From the NCBI GenBank assembly GCA_023634235.1, contig JAMKCF010000006.1, positions 11,561,751-11,625,750 on the forward strand: a stretch of 64,000 bases of DNA. The letters run 5' to 3'. Below are positions 27,692-35,784 of the stretch, one piece after another. Each line of letters starts with the position of its first letter. Within the stretch, counting starts at the first letter, position 1. Under the pieces are notes generated by a model. That model saw nothing but the letters and a program-made list of their open reading frames with translations, searched no databases and was not told the DNA's origin. The translations under genes and the position numbers were made by a program. The DNA comes from Pisaster brevispinus (Eukaryota > Echinodermata > Asteroidea > Forcipulatida > Asteriidae).

Positions 27692-28112
27692 ATGCCCACG
27701 TCATCGCCAGCGAGAAAAAGCCGGCGCAGAAAGGTCCGAAATAAATTCTGTGCTAAGCTTAAAAATAACTCCAGAACTAGGCATGCTAGAGAGAAAAAAT
27801 GTGTACCTGACTCTGCCTTGAATATCCCTGCATCCGAAAATCAAACTTTTAGCGTCGCGGAGGGTAAGCTTCATACCTGAAATGACCAGCAGGTGGGGAT
27901 ACCACGAACGCTCCTCGAAAGCATCTTTAATAGGATTTTTGTACACACAGCTGTCAAATCACCCTCAGAATAATACTGGATTTTCGCAAGTTTTACACCA
28001 TTAGAATGCCCGTCTCAAGGGCTCTCTCTTCTGCGAGTTTCGTTAAGGTGACAATTTTGTAGGCGGGTCGAGCGTCCTGGAAGTAGGGCTGCCCGAAACT
28101 CCACTGTAGTAC
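27692..28112. repeat. Satellite monomer with ~29-bp deletion in the A-rich tract
   Basis: At 27951-27960 the sequence reads CTGTCAAATCACCC, so the segment holding the three CAAAG motifs is missing. The normal monomer has GTCAAA twice, 29 bp apart (after CAGCT and before TCACCC). One copy remains, as expected for a deletion between short direct repeats. This is one of the few monomers lacking the otherwise conserved tract. Confidence 0.8.
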
Positions 28113-29721
28113 ATGCCCACGTCATCGCCAGTGAGAAAAAGCCTGCACAGAAAGGTCCGAAATAAATTTTGTGCTAAGCTTGAGAATAACTTCCGAACTA
28201 GGCATGCTAGAGAGACAAAATTTGTACCTGACTCTGCCTTGAATACCCCCGCATCAGAAAATCAAACTTTTAGCGTCGCGGAGGGCAAGCTTCATACCGG
28301 AAATGACCAGCAGGTGGGGCTACTCCGAACGATCCTCAAAAGCATCTCCAATGGGATTTGTGTACACACAGCTGTAAAAGCAACAAAGACAAAGTAAGGA
28401 CGGTCAAATCACCCTCAGAATAATACCGGATTTTTACAAGTTTTAAACAATTTAGAAAGCCCGTCTCAAAGGCTCTCTCTTCCGTGAGTTTCGAAAAGGT
28501 GACAATTTTGTAGGCGGGGCGAGCGTCCTGGAAGTAGGGCTGCCCGAAATTCCACTGTAGCACATGCCCACGTCATCGCCAGTGAGAAAAAGCCGGCACA
28601 GAAAGGTCCGAAATAAATTCTGTGCTAAGCTTAAGAATAACTACGGAACTAGGCATGCTAGAGAGAAAAAATGTGTACCTGACTCTGCCTTGAATATCCC
28701 TGCATCAGAAAATCAAACTTTTAGCGTCGCGGACGGCAAGCTTCATACCGGAAATGACGAGCTGGTGGTGCTACTCCGAATGCTTCTCAAAAGCATCTTC
28801 AATGGGATTTTAGTACACGAAGCTGTCAAAGAAACAAAGACAAACTAAAGGACGGTCAAATCACCCTCAGAATAATACTGGATTTTCACAAGTTTTACGC
28901 CATTAGAAAGCCCGTCTCAAAGGCTCTTTCTTCCGTGAGTTTCAAATAAGGTGACAATTTTGTAGGCGGGGCGAGCTTTCTGGAAGTAGGGCTGCCGGAA
29001 ACGCAACTGTAGTACATGCCCACGTCATTGCCAGTGAGAAAAAGCCGGCACAGAAATGTGCGAAATAAATTATGTGCTAAGCTTGAGAATTACTCCCGAA
29101 CTAGGCATGCTAGAGAGACAAAATTTGTACCTGACTCTGCCTTGAATATCCCTGCATCCGAAAATCAAACTTTTAGCGTCGCTGAGGGCAAGCTTCATAC
29201 CGAAATTGGTCAGCAGGTTGGGCTACTCCGAACGCTTCTCAAAAGCATCTCCAATGGGATTTTTGTACACACAGCTGTCAAAGAAACAAAGACAAAGTAA
29301 AGACGGTCAAATCACCCTCAGAATAATACTGGAGATTCGCACGTTTTACACCATTAGCAAGCCCGTCTCAAGGGCTCTCTCTTCCGTGAGTTTCGTTAAG
29401 GTGACAATTTTGTAGGCGGGGCGAGCGTCCTGGAAGTAGGGCTGCCCGAAACTCCATGGTAGTACATGCCCACGTCATCGCTAGTGAGAAAAAGCAGGCA
29501 CAGAAAGTTCCGAAATAAATTCTGTGCCAAGCTTGATAATAAATCCCGAACTAGGCATGCTAGAGAGACAAAATTTGTACCTGACTCTGCCTTAAATACC
29601 CCCGCATCCGAAAATCAATTTTTTAGCGTCGCGGAGGGCAAGCTTCATACCGAAAATGGTCAGCAGGTGGGGCTACTCCGAACGCTTCTAAAAAGCATCT
29701 CCAATGGGATTTTTGTACACA

Positions 29722-29726
29722 CAGCT
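29722..29726. repeat. Target-site duplication, left copy (CAGCT)
   Basis: CAGCT immediately precedes the left LTR. The same five bases follow the right LTR at 37057-37061. Uninterrupted monomers read ACACACAGCTGTCAAAG here, so removing the element and one CAGCT restores a normal monomer. Five bp fits Ty3/gypsy integration. Confidence 0.95.
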
Positions 29727-29846
29727 TGTCACACCATGGGTCGGGGTTTCCCAGGGTGGACATCGCAGTGAGTAGTTAGGGCGAGGACGACAACACAAAA
29801 GGATGTTACACTCGAAACAAGTTTAACCAAAACAAAAGTATACAAA

Positions 29847-29875
29847 TTTAATTTACTTCGAATTTACTATTTATA
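29847..29875 (-). promoter_or_regulatory. Candidate TATA box and poly(A) signal of the LTR (3' LTR copy)
   Basis: On the element strand, TATAAATAG (29875-29867) is followed 14 bp later by ATTAAA (29852-29847), about 120-150 bp before the LTR end. This would suit a promoter with a short R-U5 segment and a polyadenylation signal just upstream of R. It is a motif match only. The matching sites in the 5' LTR, the one that would drive transcription, are at 35933-35925 and 35910-35905. Confidence 0.35.
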
Positions 29876-30109
29876 CAAAACGTCTGCGTTAACTTTAGAT
29901 CGTCGCATTAGTTACATAGCCCCCACCACCAAAAATGTTTCGCACTCAGCGAGGGAAGAGGGCCGCATAAAAAGTTAAGATGTTGTTGTCTTGAAAGTAC
30001 ACTTAGCTGTCCTCTGACTAGGAGACTCTTCCTAATATAGCCAGAACTAGATGGTGTTGCTGTATGCACGCATGGTCGCTCTTTCCAGGGGTACCCACCG
30101 GATGGAATA

Positions 30110-30171
30110 TCCACACAGGACGGTGTCCACCCAACTAATGTCCACACAGGACAATAATGTCCACACAGGAC
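30110..30171 (-). repeat. Three copies of a 12-bp motif in the LTR
   Basis: TCCACACAGGAC (plus strand) occurs at 30110-30121, 30141-30152 and 30160-30171, with a partial GTGTCCACCC between the first two. The same cluster is in the other LTR, 6058 bp to the right. The function is unknown. Repeated short motifs in LTRs are often binding sites for host factors. Confidence 0.7.
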
Positions 30172-30765
30172 GTATATGGGGAAGGTTGCATTATCGTTCT
30201 ACAATGTCAACTGTGGAATCGCAGACCTCAAACCGTTGCCACACTTGGTGCCACACAGGCTCTGTACATCCTTAAGGCCAAGCTGGCCCTTACTGGGGAA
30301 CCCTTTAAAATGGACAAGAGTATTTCCTAAATATACAATATTACTCCTGTGGCTAACTTCCATTGGAATAACCCATGAATAAATGAAAACAACAAATAGC
30401 TCTTACTTCAGCCCTAAGTCCAAGTCAAATCTCATGAAAATCACATGCAGGTAAATTTAACTCAAATTTCCCTCCCACAATATAACCACATTAAATGGTG
30501 ATTCACAGGTTATCAATCACTAATAATTATTTATCCCAGTGAACAAAATAATACATACAATAAAAGAAACTTACAGTTTTCCAACTGGCATTTCCTCCGA
30601 TGTTGAGGCACACTCCAGGCATATAAATTATCTACATGCTATAGTAGGGCCTATATAACTGAGTTGTGGGTGCTGTCTCACCAAACTCTAGGGTGTGTCT
30701 CCTCTACATGTACATACCCTGCAATTTCTGCAATGCCCACACACAGAATCGCCCAAGCATGCCTT

Positions 30766-30839
30766 ATTTGCATAAGTCCTAGGGAAGAAATTAGCATACC
30801 CCTAGGGAAGAAATTAGCATACCAAGCATGTATTTGCAT
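30766..30839 (-). promoter_or_regulatory. Two octamer motifs flanking a 23-bp tandem repeat in the LTR
   Basis: On the element strand, ATGCAAAT, the canonical POU/octamer motif, occurs twice (30773-30766 and 30839-30832). Between them lie two perfect 23-bp tandem units (30778-30800 and 30801-30823), beginning CCTAGGGAAG on the plus strand. The arrangement is identical in the 5' LTR (36824-36831 and 36890-36897). This looks like an enhancer-type module in U3, but no expression evidence exists in the sequence. Confidence 0.5.
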
Positions 30840-30999
30840 ACTCTTTTTTTTTTTTTTTTTTTTTTTGGGGGGGGTAAAGAACTTTAAAAAAAAATATACT
30901 ACTCCCATTCTTAAGGGGGGGGGGTAACTTAACACATAATAGTATAAAAGGAACCATATAAAATAAACTGTATTTTCAGGATAAAGTCATTTCTTGACA

Positions 31000-31012
31000 A
31001 TATCCCCCACTT
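31000..31012 (-). promoter_or_regulatory. Polypurine tract (plus-strand primer)
   Basis: Read on the element strand, AAGTGGGGGATAT lies directly against the start of the 3' LTR (TGTCAAG...). A purine-rich run abutting the 3' LTR is where plus-strand DNA synthesis is primed in LTR retroelements. The position and composition fit well. Confidence 0.8.
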
Positions 31013-31074
31013 AAGATGAAACCTTCGTAAATCATCAAATTCTGTAACATCAGTTGATTTTTGACCTACATTGT

Positions 31075-32103
31075 TTAAGTAGTACATCTACTGAGATAAT
31101 CTGGGCCCACATTTTGGGATCCCTTGACTGCTCTTATTACAAATCTGTATGGTTGCAGGCTTAAAGCCCAACGCATCACTCGACTGTTTTGCATTTTGGC
31201 TGTAGCCAGGTAAGACAATGGGTGGTGGTCAGTTTCAAGAATAAATTCTTGACCATAAAGGTAAATATGAAATTTGGCAATCGCCCAAATAAGCGCCAAA
31301 CATTCTTTCTCTATAACTGCATAAGCACGCTCGCGCGGCAGCAACTTTCTGCTCGCGTAGCATACTGGGTGTTTCACGCCATTGCTCTCCTGCATCAACA
31401 CAGCACCTAGTCCTATGTCTGACGCATCTGTCGCAAGGATGTAGGCTTTATCTGGGTCAGGCAGGAGCAGAATTGGCTCAGTTTCTAAACGTGACTTAAG
31501 TGTCTGGAACGCCAATTGCTGTGGAGTGTTCCACTTCACTATGTTGGGTGCGCCTTTCCTTGTCAGATCGGTAATTGGGGCTGCTATCGCTGCAAAGTTA
31601 GGTACAAATTTTCGGTAGTAACTAGTCAACCCTATGAATGACCTCACCTGCTTTTTCGTCATTGGTCTTTCCGCCCGAAGGATCTGTTGCACCTTACCGG
31701 GTTTGGGTTTCATTTCGCCACTGCCAACGATGTGTCCAAGAAACTCGAGTGACTGAAATCCCATGAAGCATTTGGATGGCCGTGCCGTCAGTCCTGCCCC
31801 TTCCAATCTATGGAACACCTTTCTCAATGTCTGTAAATGATCTTTCCAACTTTCTGTAAAAATTAGAATATCATCAATGTAGTTTATGACCTGATTCATA
31901 TCCTTCAGCAGTTTGCGCATCATTCTAGAGAAGACAGCTGGTGCATTGACCATTCCAAATGGTAATACCTTAAACTGAAATAAACCTTCATGTGTTACAA
32001 ATGCCGTCTTTGCTTGATCAGCCTCCGCTATGGGTATCTGCCAATAACCCTTTGCCAAGTCCAACTTTGAGAAGAACTTTGCTTTCCCCAGTCTAGCCAT
32101 CAA
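31075..32103 (-). CDS. pol: Pol, C-terminal part: reverse transcriptase core and RNase H (frame-disrupted)
   Basis: This 342-codon ORF carries most of reverse transcriptase and all of RNase H, and completes the polyprotein begun by the upstream ORF. Visible RT motifs are KLDLAKGYWQIP (residues 13-24, catalytic Asp15), LPFGMVNAPAVFSRMM (47-62) and the catalytic YIDD (75-78). RNase H follows with acidic residues in ATDASD (Asp226), EKE (265-267), TDHHP (Asp292) and GPDYLSR (Asp335). The sequence then ends at TAA, 75 bp before the LTR, so nothing follows RNase H. The listed start is a TTG/ATG pair at 32103-32098, but this is unlikely to be a natural start. RT homology continues upstream in this frame to about 32115 and then switches to the frame of the gag-pol ORF. 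The two frames overlap at 32100-32130. I infer a one-base loss near 32115-32118, either a real mutation or a sequence error. No slippery heptamer for programmed frameshifting is evident. Confidence 0.93.
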   Translation of the reverse strand: MMARLGKAKFFSKLDLAKGYWQIPIAEADQAKTAFVTHEGLFQFKVLPFGMVNAPAVFSRMMRKLLKDMNQVINYIDDILIFTESWKDHLQTLRKVFHRLEGAGLTARPSKCFMGFQSLEFLGHIVGSGEMKPKPGKVQQILRAERPMTKKQVRSFIGLTSYYRKFVPNFAAIAAPITDLTRKGAPNIVKWNTPQQLAFQTLKSRLETEPILLLPDPDKAYILATDASDIGLGAVLMQESNGVKHPVCYASRKLLPRERAYAVIEKECLALIWAIAKFHIYLYGQEFILETDHHPLSYLATAKMQNSRVMRWALSLQPYRFVIRAVKGSQNVGPDYLSRCTT

Positions 32104-35100
32104 GTCATCGGTATTTGTATGGGCTCTGGATCAAAAATAGTAATGGCATTGAGACGCCTGTAGTCAATGCAAAAGCGGTTACTGCCATCCGGTTTCTTCA
32201 CAAGAACTATGGGGGAGGCATAGGGTGATTCTGAACACTCAATCACACCTAACTTCAACATAGAATCAATTTCTTGTTTCACTACCTGTCTTGTTGCATG
32301 TGGCGTTGGATATGCCCTGGAACGCATGGGAACATCTGATGTGAGATGCACTGTATGCTCTATCAGGTGGGTTTTACCTGGTAGGTCAGATAGAACGGAT
32401 CGGTTTTGCTCTAGAATTTGTTGAACATCTGCATGTTGCTCATCACTCAGACCCTTATCAACATGAACATCTTCAAAACTCTCTTTGGTTACCACTGGAG
32501 GAAGAACAACTTCTGGCAGGCCATCTGTGTCACCTGGATCCTCTTCAATCAAGCCAACTCCTGTAAAACAAAAAGCGCTAACCATTGACTGTTCACCCTT
32601 CTCACCTCTGTCAACATACAACTTTAGCAAATTTGCATGATAGGTTCTGTCCTTGTCTGCTACCTGCACCACATAGTCATGTTTTGCAACCTGTCGCACT
32701 ACTAGATATGGACCTGCCCATTGCATTAGCAATTTGTTGTTGTCCGTTGGTCTCAAGATCAACACCTTATCTCCTACTTTGAAGCGTCTATCTTTTGCCT
32801 TCACATTGTAGTACTTCTGATACCGCTTTGATGCCCTGGCCAACTCGTCACGAGCCAATTCGCAAGTAGACTGAAGTCTTTCTCGTAAGTCAATGACATA
32901 TTGATATGTAGTCTTCACTTCATCGTCTATCTTTTCACCTGTCCAGATGTCCTTGAGGATGGAGAGAGGGCCCCTTACCAATCGCCCATACATCAACTCA
33001 AAGGGAGAGAACCCTAGGCTCTCTTGGGGTGCCTCACGATAGGCAAACAACAGAGCTGGTAGAAATCGATCCCAATCTTTAGGACGCTCCGAACACATCC
33101 TCCTGAGCATCTTCTTCAAAGTAGCATTGAACCTCTCCACAAGGCCATTACAGATAGGATGATAAGGCGTTGTGGTGAGTTGTTTTATTGTGAGAAGTCG
33201 CCCAACTTCTCTCATCACATCGGAAGTGAACTGAGTTCCCATATCAGTCAACACCTCTGCCGGAATTCCCAACCTGGTGTACACCTCCAGTAGGGCTTCA
33301 GCGACTCTCTCAGACTCTATTCGGGGTAGTGCCACCGCCTCCGGATATCTGGTAGCGTAGTCAACGATGACCAGAATGTACCGATTCCCTCTTTCGGTTA
33401 TGGGATGAATGGGCCCCACAAGGTCGACAGCGATACGCTTGAATGGAGTGTCAATGAGTGGCATCTCACCCAGAGAAACCTTCCCCACTTTACCTTTGGA
33501 CACTGTCCTCTGACATATGTCACATGACCTACAAAAGCGTTGAACATCACTTGACACACCTGGCCAATAGAAATTCATCAACAGCTTATCTGCCATCTTC
33601 TTGACACCCAGATGACCTGCTAAGGGGGAGTCATGAGCCAACTTCAACACTCTGTCTCTGTACTCCTGAGGGACTACCAGCTGCCTGATGACCCTCCCTT
33701 GATCCACTTTGGGAGAGTGAAACTCTCTGTAAAGCAAACCTTTAGAGTTGACAAACTTGGATACATTCGCCTTACCAGACATCCGAGGCGGATCTTGGTT
33801 GTCCACATGTCTCCACAACTTGGTCAAAGTTGAGTCATGCTGCTGAGCTGATGCTATCTCTTCTCGTGAAACTGTCTTTCCGTCAGGTTTGGCCACCAGA
33901 AGAGGCTGGAAGGCTTTCTCCTTCTTCGTCTTCATACTACGAGTCTCTATCGCCCCACCTGGCTTCTCTTCCAACACTACCTCTGTTGACTTGCTCTCTG
34001 ATGCGTGTCTCACCGGAGGGTGCCACTTTTCATCTGGTGACTGTGGGCTTCTTGCTCCTGTAATATTCCCAATGATTAAATCATATAAAGGGTTATCCAT
34101 ACATAAGGCTTCAATTTTCCCCGAAAAGTATGGGGTGTCCACCTTTATACTCGCCACTGGTACCCGCCGAACAGTACCATCCAACAGCACACAAGGTTGT
34201 ATACGTCCTACCATCTGACAATCTTTCACTATGTCCCTACGGACCACTACCGTACTACACCCAGTGTCTCTTAGAACAGTGACTGGTTGGTTTCCTACAA
34301 ATCCCTGTCGTACTGGCATAGACTGCTCTAGGGTACATGCTGCACTAACAAGGGGGAGTGCATTGCTTGTGTTTATGGACAATTGTTCTAGGGTTGCCTT
34401 TATGCAAGGCCCTGCCTCCACTTCTAAACATGCAGCACCCGTTTGCCTTGGTCCTTTACTAACCTCAGATGGTGCTCCCATACCAGCACCCACTTTGGGC
34501 TTGAACGACCTTGACCTGTTGTCCGTCTGACCTTTTGATCGACAGTTTGGAGCTATATGACCAGTCTTGCCACACTCATAACACCGTCTGCTTGCATGGG
34601 GATTCTCCTTGAAGTTGTTAGTCTGTTGCGATGGTTGACTTGGTTTAGGTCTGGTTGCGTCTGTCTTCTTACCCCAAGAATGTGCCTCTAGATACTGGTC
34701 GGCGATCTCCGTCAATGCTGTGAGAGACTTTGGCTTTCGTTCCTTAAGGAATAGCGCAAGGTCCTTCTCAGCCACTTCCAGAATCTGTTCTGAGATAAAG
34801 AGTTCTAATACATGGTCATAAGTCTTTTTAATATCCCCAAGCTCGATCCATCTCTCTAGATAGCCCTTCAGTCTATCTGCAAACTGTCTGAAGCGCTCAC
34901 CTGTGTCACGTTTTGAGGAACGAAACTTTAGTCTAAATCCTTCCTCAGTGAGTCTGAATCTATTCAAAAGTGCAGTCTTAATTTCTTTAAAATCTCTGGC
35001 TTTTTCAGCTGGGAGCCTCGAATAGACGTCCAATGCCTTACCTTTCAGAAGGGCACTAAGCGCCATACCCCAGTCTTCCTCGGGCCATTGACTGAGCTCG

Positions 35101-35453
35101 GCAAACTGTTCAAACCTACGGACATATGCATCTAAATCATCAGATTGGTCGTTAAACACTGGAAGCTTGGGCAATTTGGCAGAGTGTGAACCTTTAAAAA
35201 ATGTACTTTGTGCAAGGGGCGTTGGTGGAGCAGGCCGCTGTTCTTCCGCTATTCTTAGGTCATACGCTTTTACCTCTTGCAAATGTATACGCTCTTTTTG
35301 GCGCTCTTCACGTTCTAACCTCCGCTCTTCACGCTCATTGTTTTCACGCTGCTGACGCTCTGCCATTGCTTCTCGTTCGTGTGCAAACTGGATTAGCTCT
35401 GTTCCCTCTAGCCCAATCTCTTGGCCAAGTTTGAGGTACTTTTCAAACTCCAT
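32100..35453 (-). CDS. gag-pol: Gag-Pol polyprotein: Gag, protease, integrase and N-terminal reverse transcriptase
   Basis: This 1117-codon ORF starts at an ATG about 330 bp inside the 5' LTR. In residue order: a highly charged Glu/Arg-rich, probably coiled-coil segment (~25-72); a capsid-like Gag region (~90-260); a CCHC zinc knuckle (Cys291, Cys294, His299, Cys304); an aspartic protease with Asp-Thr-Gly at 396-398 and DLIIGN at 458-463; an integrase HHCC zinc finger (His607, His614, Cys644, Cys647); a DDE core with Asp677, Asp737 and Glu773 (35 residues between the last two); a GPY module at 914-916; and the start of RT (~1030-1117, including SPIVLVKKPDGSNRFCIDYR). Gag and Pol are in one frame with no stop between them. 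The order with integrase before RT is diagnostic of Gmr1-like elements. The ORF ends at a TGA in mid-RT; homology continues in the overlapping frame downstream. All catalytic residues visible here are intact. Confidence 0.95.
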   Translation of the reverse strand: MEFEKYLKLGQEIGLEGTELIQFAHEREAMAERQQRENNEREERRLEREERQKERIHLQEVKAYDLRIAEEQRPAPPTPLAQSTFFKGSHSAKLPKLPVFNDQSDDLDAYVRRFEQFAELSQWPEEDWGMALSALLKGKALDVYSRLPAEKARDFKEIKTALLNRFRLTEEGFRLKFRSSKRDTGERFRQFADRLKGYLERWIELGDIKKTYDHVLELFISEQILEVAEKDLALFLKERKPKSLTALTEIADQYLEAHSWGKKTDATRPKPSQPSQQTNNFKENPHASRRCYECGKTGHIAPNCRSKGQTDNRSRSFKPKVGAGMGAPSEVSKGPRQTGAACLEVEAGPCIKATLEQLSINTSNALPLVSAACTLEQSMPVRQGFVGNQPVTVLRDTGCSTVVVRRDIVKDCQMVGRIQPCVLLDGTVRRVPVASIKVDTPYFSGKIEALCMDNPLYDLIIGNITGARSPQSPDEKWHPPVRHASESKSTEVVLEEKPGGAIETRSMKTKKEKAFQPLLVAKPDGKTVSREEIASAQQHDSTLTKLWRHVDNQDPPRMSGKANVSKFVNSKGLLYREFHSPKVDQGRVIRQLVVPQEYRDRVLKLAHDSPLAGHLGVKKMADKLLMNFYWPGVSSDVQRFCRSCDICQRTVSKGKVGKVSLGEMPLIDTPFKRIAVDLVGPIHPITERGNRYILVIVDYATRYPEAVALPRIESERVAEALLEVYTRLGIPAEVLTDMGTQFTSDVMREVGRLLTIKQLTTTPYHPICNGLVERFNATLKKMLRRMCSERPKDWDRFLPALLFAYREAPQESLGFSPFELMYGRLVRGPLSILKDIWTGEKIDDEVKTTYQYVIDLRERLQSTCELARDELARASKRYQKYYNVKAKDRRFKVGDKVLILRPTDNNKLLMQWAGPYLVVRQVAKHDYVVQVADKDRTYHANLLKLYVDRGEKGEQSMVSAFCFTGVGLIEEDPGDTDGLPEVVLPPVVTKESFEDVHVDKGLSDEQHADVQQILEQNRSVLSDLPGKTHLIEHTVHLTSDVPMRSRAYPTPHATRQVVKQEIDSMLKLGVIECSESPYASPIVLVKKPDGSNRFCIDYRRLNAITIFDPEPIQIPMT

Positions 35454-35765
35454 TTCATGAGCAAAAATAAAATATACGGCTATGTGAGCAATAAATTATG
35501 ACTAGTCACAAATATCAGGCGCACTTCTTAGAAAGAGAACGTTTGCAATTACAATACAAAATGTTTAAGTACCCTAATACGGGCAAAATCCTCAAAACCC
35601 GCTCAATTTTACAATGGCAAAACAAGGGAAGGGTTTACTTGAGATTGACCACGCTCAATAACCCATGAGTAAAGTAGTCCTATTATCTCATTATTCAAAA
35701 GGTCAGTAACTACCCAATGTATTTTCACCCTCGCCAAAACCTCACTACGATAAGCAATTTAAAAT
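35454..35765 (-). other. 5' untranslated leader of the retrotransposon
   Basis: This stretch between the primer-binding site and the gag start shows no ORF of note. A second ATG lies 5 bp upstream of the gag start in another frame (35458-35456). Packaging and dimerisation signals would be expected here in LTR elements, but none is recognisable by eye. Confidence 0.6.
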
Positions 35766-35782
35766 TCCCGGACAAGCCCCCA
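35766..35782 (-). promoter_or_regulatory. Primer-binding site, tRNA-Pro-like
   Basis: On the element strand TGGGGGCTTGTCCGGGA begins 2 bp after the 5' LTR. It is complementary to a tRNA 3' end ending in CCA. It differs by one base from the classical proline-tRNA primer-binding site (TGGGGGCTCGTCCGGGA), so tRNA-Pro is the likely primer. The host tRNA sequence could remove the mismatch. Confidence 0.82.
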
Positions 35783-35784
35783 TT

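Larger units (their letters stand above)
1..29726. repeat. Satellite array, left block (about 66 tandem monomers of ~450 bp)
   Basis: Direct reading shows one sequence recurring head-to-tail every 449-452 bp. For example, the landmark ATGCCCACGTCATCGCC recurs near 855 (slightly altered), 1755, 2205, 3105, 5813, 9415 and onward in the same phase. All monomers have the same orientation. Each normally carries two HindIII sites (AAGCTT) about 111 bp apart, a CAGCTG palindrome followed by CAAAG motifs, and a G-rich stretch (GGCGGGGCGAGCGTCCTGG). Monomers differ by scattered substitutions and small indels. The first ~12 kb is the most heterogeneous part. The block ends abruptly at the retrotransposon, inside a monomer. 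No match to a named satellite family is claimed. A centromeric, pericentromeric or subtelomeric location is possible but not shown by the sequence. Confidence 0.97.
29727..30999 (-). repeat. 3' LTR of the retrotransposon (1273 bp)
   Basis: The repeat begins TGTCA and ends TGACA, giving 5-bp terminal inverted repeats with canonical TG...CA ends. Compared with the copy at 35785-37056 I find only homopolymer-length differences: T23 G8 then G10 here, against T22 G9 then G9 there. The LTR contains a T-run/G-run block, two octamer motifs, two tandem 23-bp units and three copies of TCCACACAGGAC. Short ORFs inside it are identical in both LTRs and show no recognisable domain. Confidence 0.96.

Noticed and set aside
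83..29771. Dozens of 60-140-codon ORFs on both strands of the left satellite block
   Set aside because: They recur at the monomer period in three overlapping frames, vary in start and end with single substitutions, and show no recognisable domain. They are best explained by a stop-poor tandem repeat.
30843..30873. T23/G8 block as a poly(A) tail of a retroposed transcript
   Set aside because: It lies inside both LTRs at the same position with no flanking duplication of its own, so it is part of the LTR sequence.
29908..30935. Short ORFs inside the LTRs, including one reading through the T-run as poly-Phe
   Set aside because: They are identical in both LTRs, cross homopolymers and have no domain; they are non-coding LTR sequence.
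32100..32130. Programmed frameshift between the two pol ORFs
   Set aside because: The overlap is in the middle of RT, lacks a canonical slippery heptamer, and a shift at the upstream T-run would meet a stop in the new frame. A simple indel or sequence error fits better.
32585..35434. Plus-strand ORFs of 62-109 codons opposite gag-pol
   Set aside because: They are antisense shadows of the long, domain-bearing minus-strand ORF.
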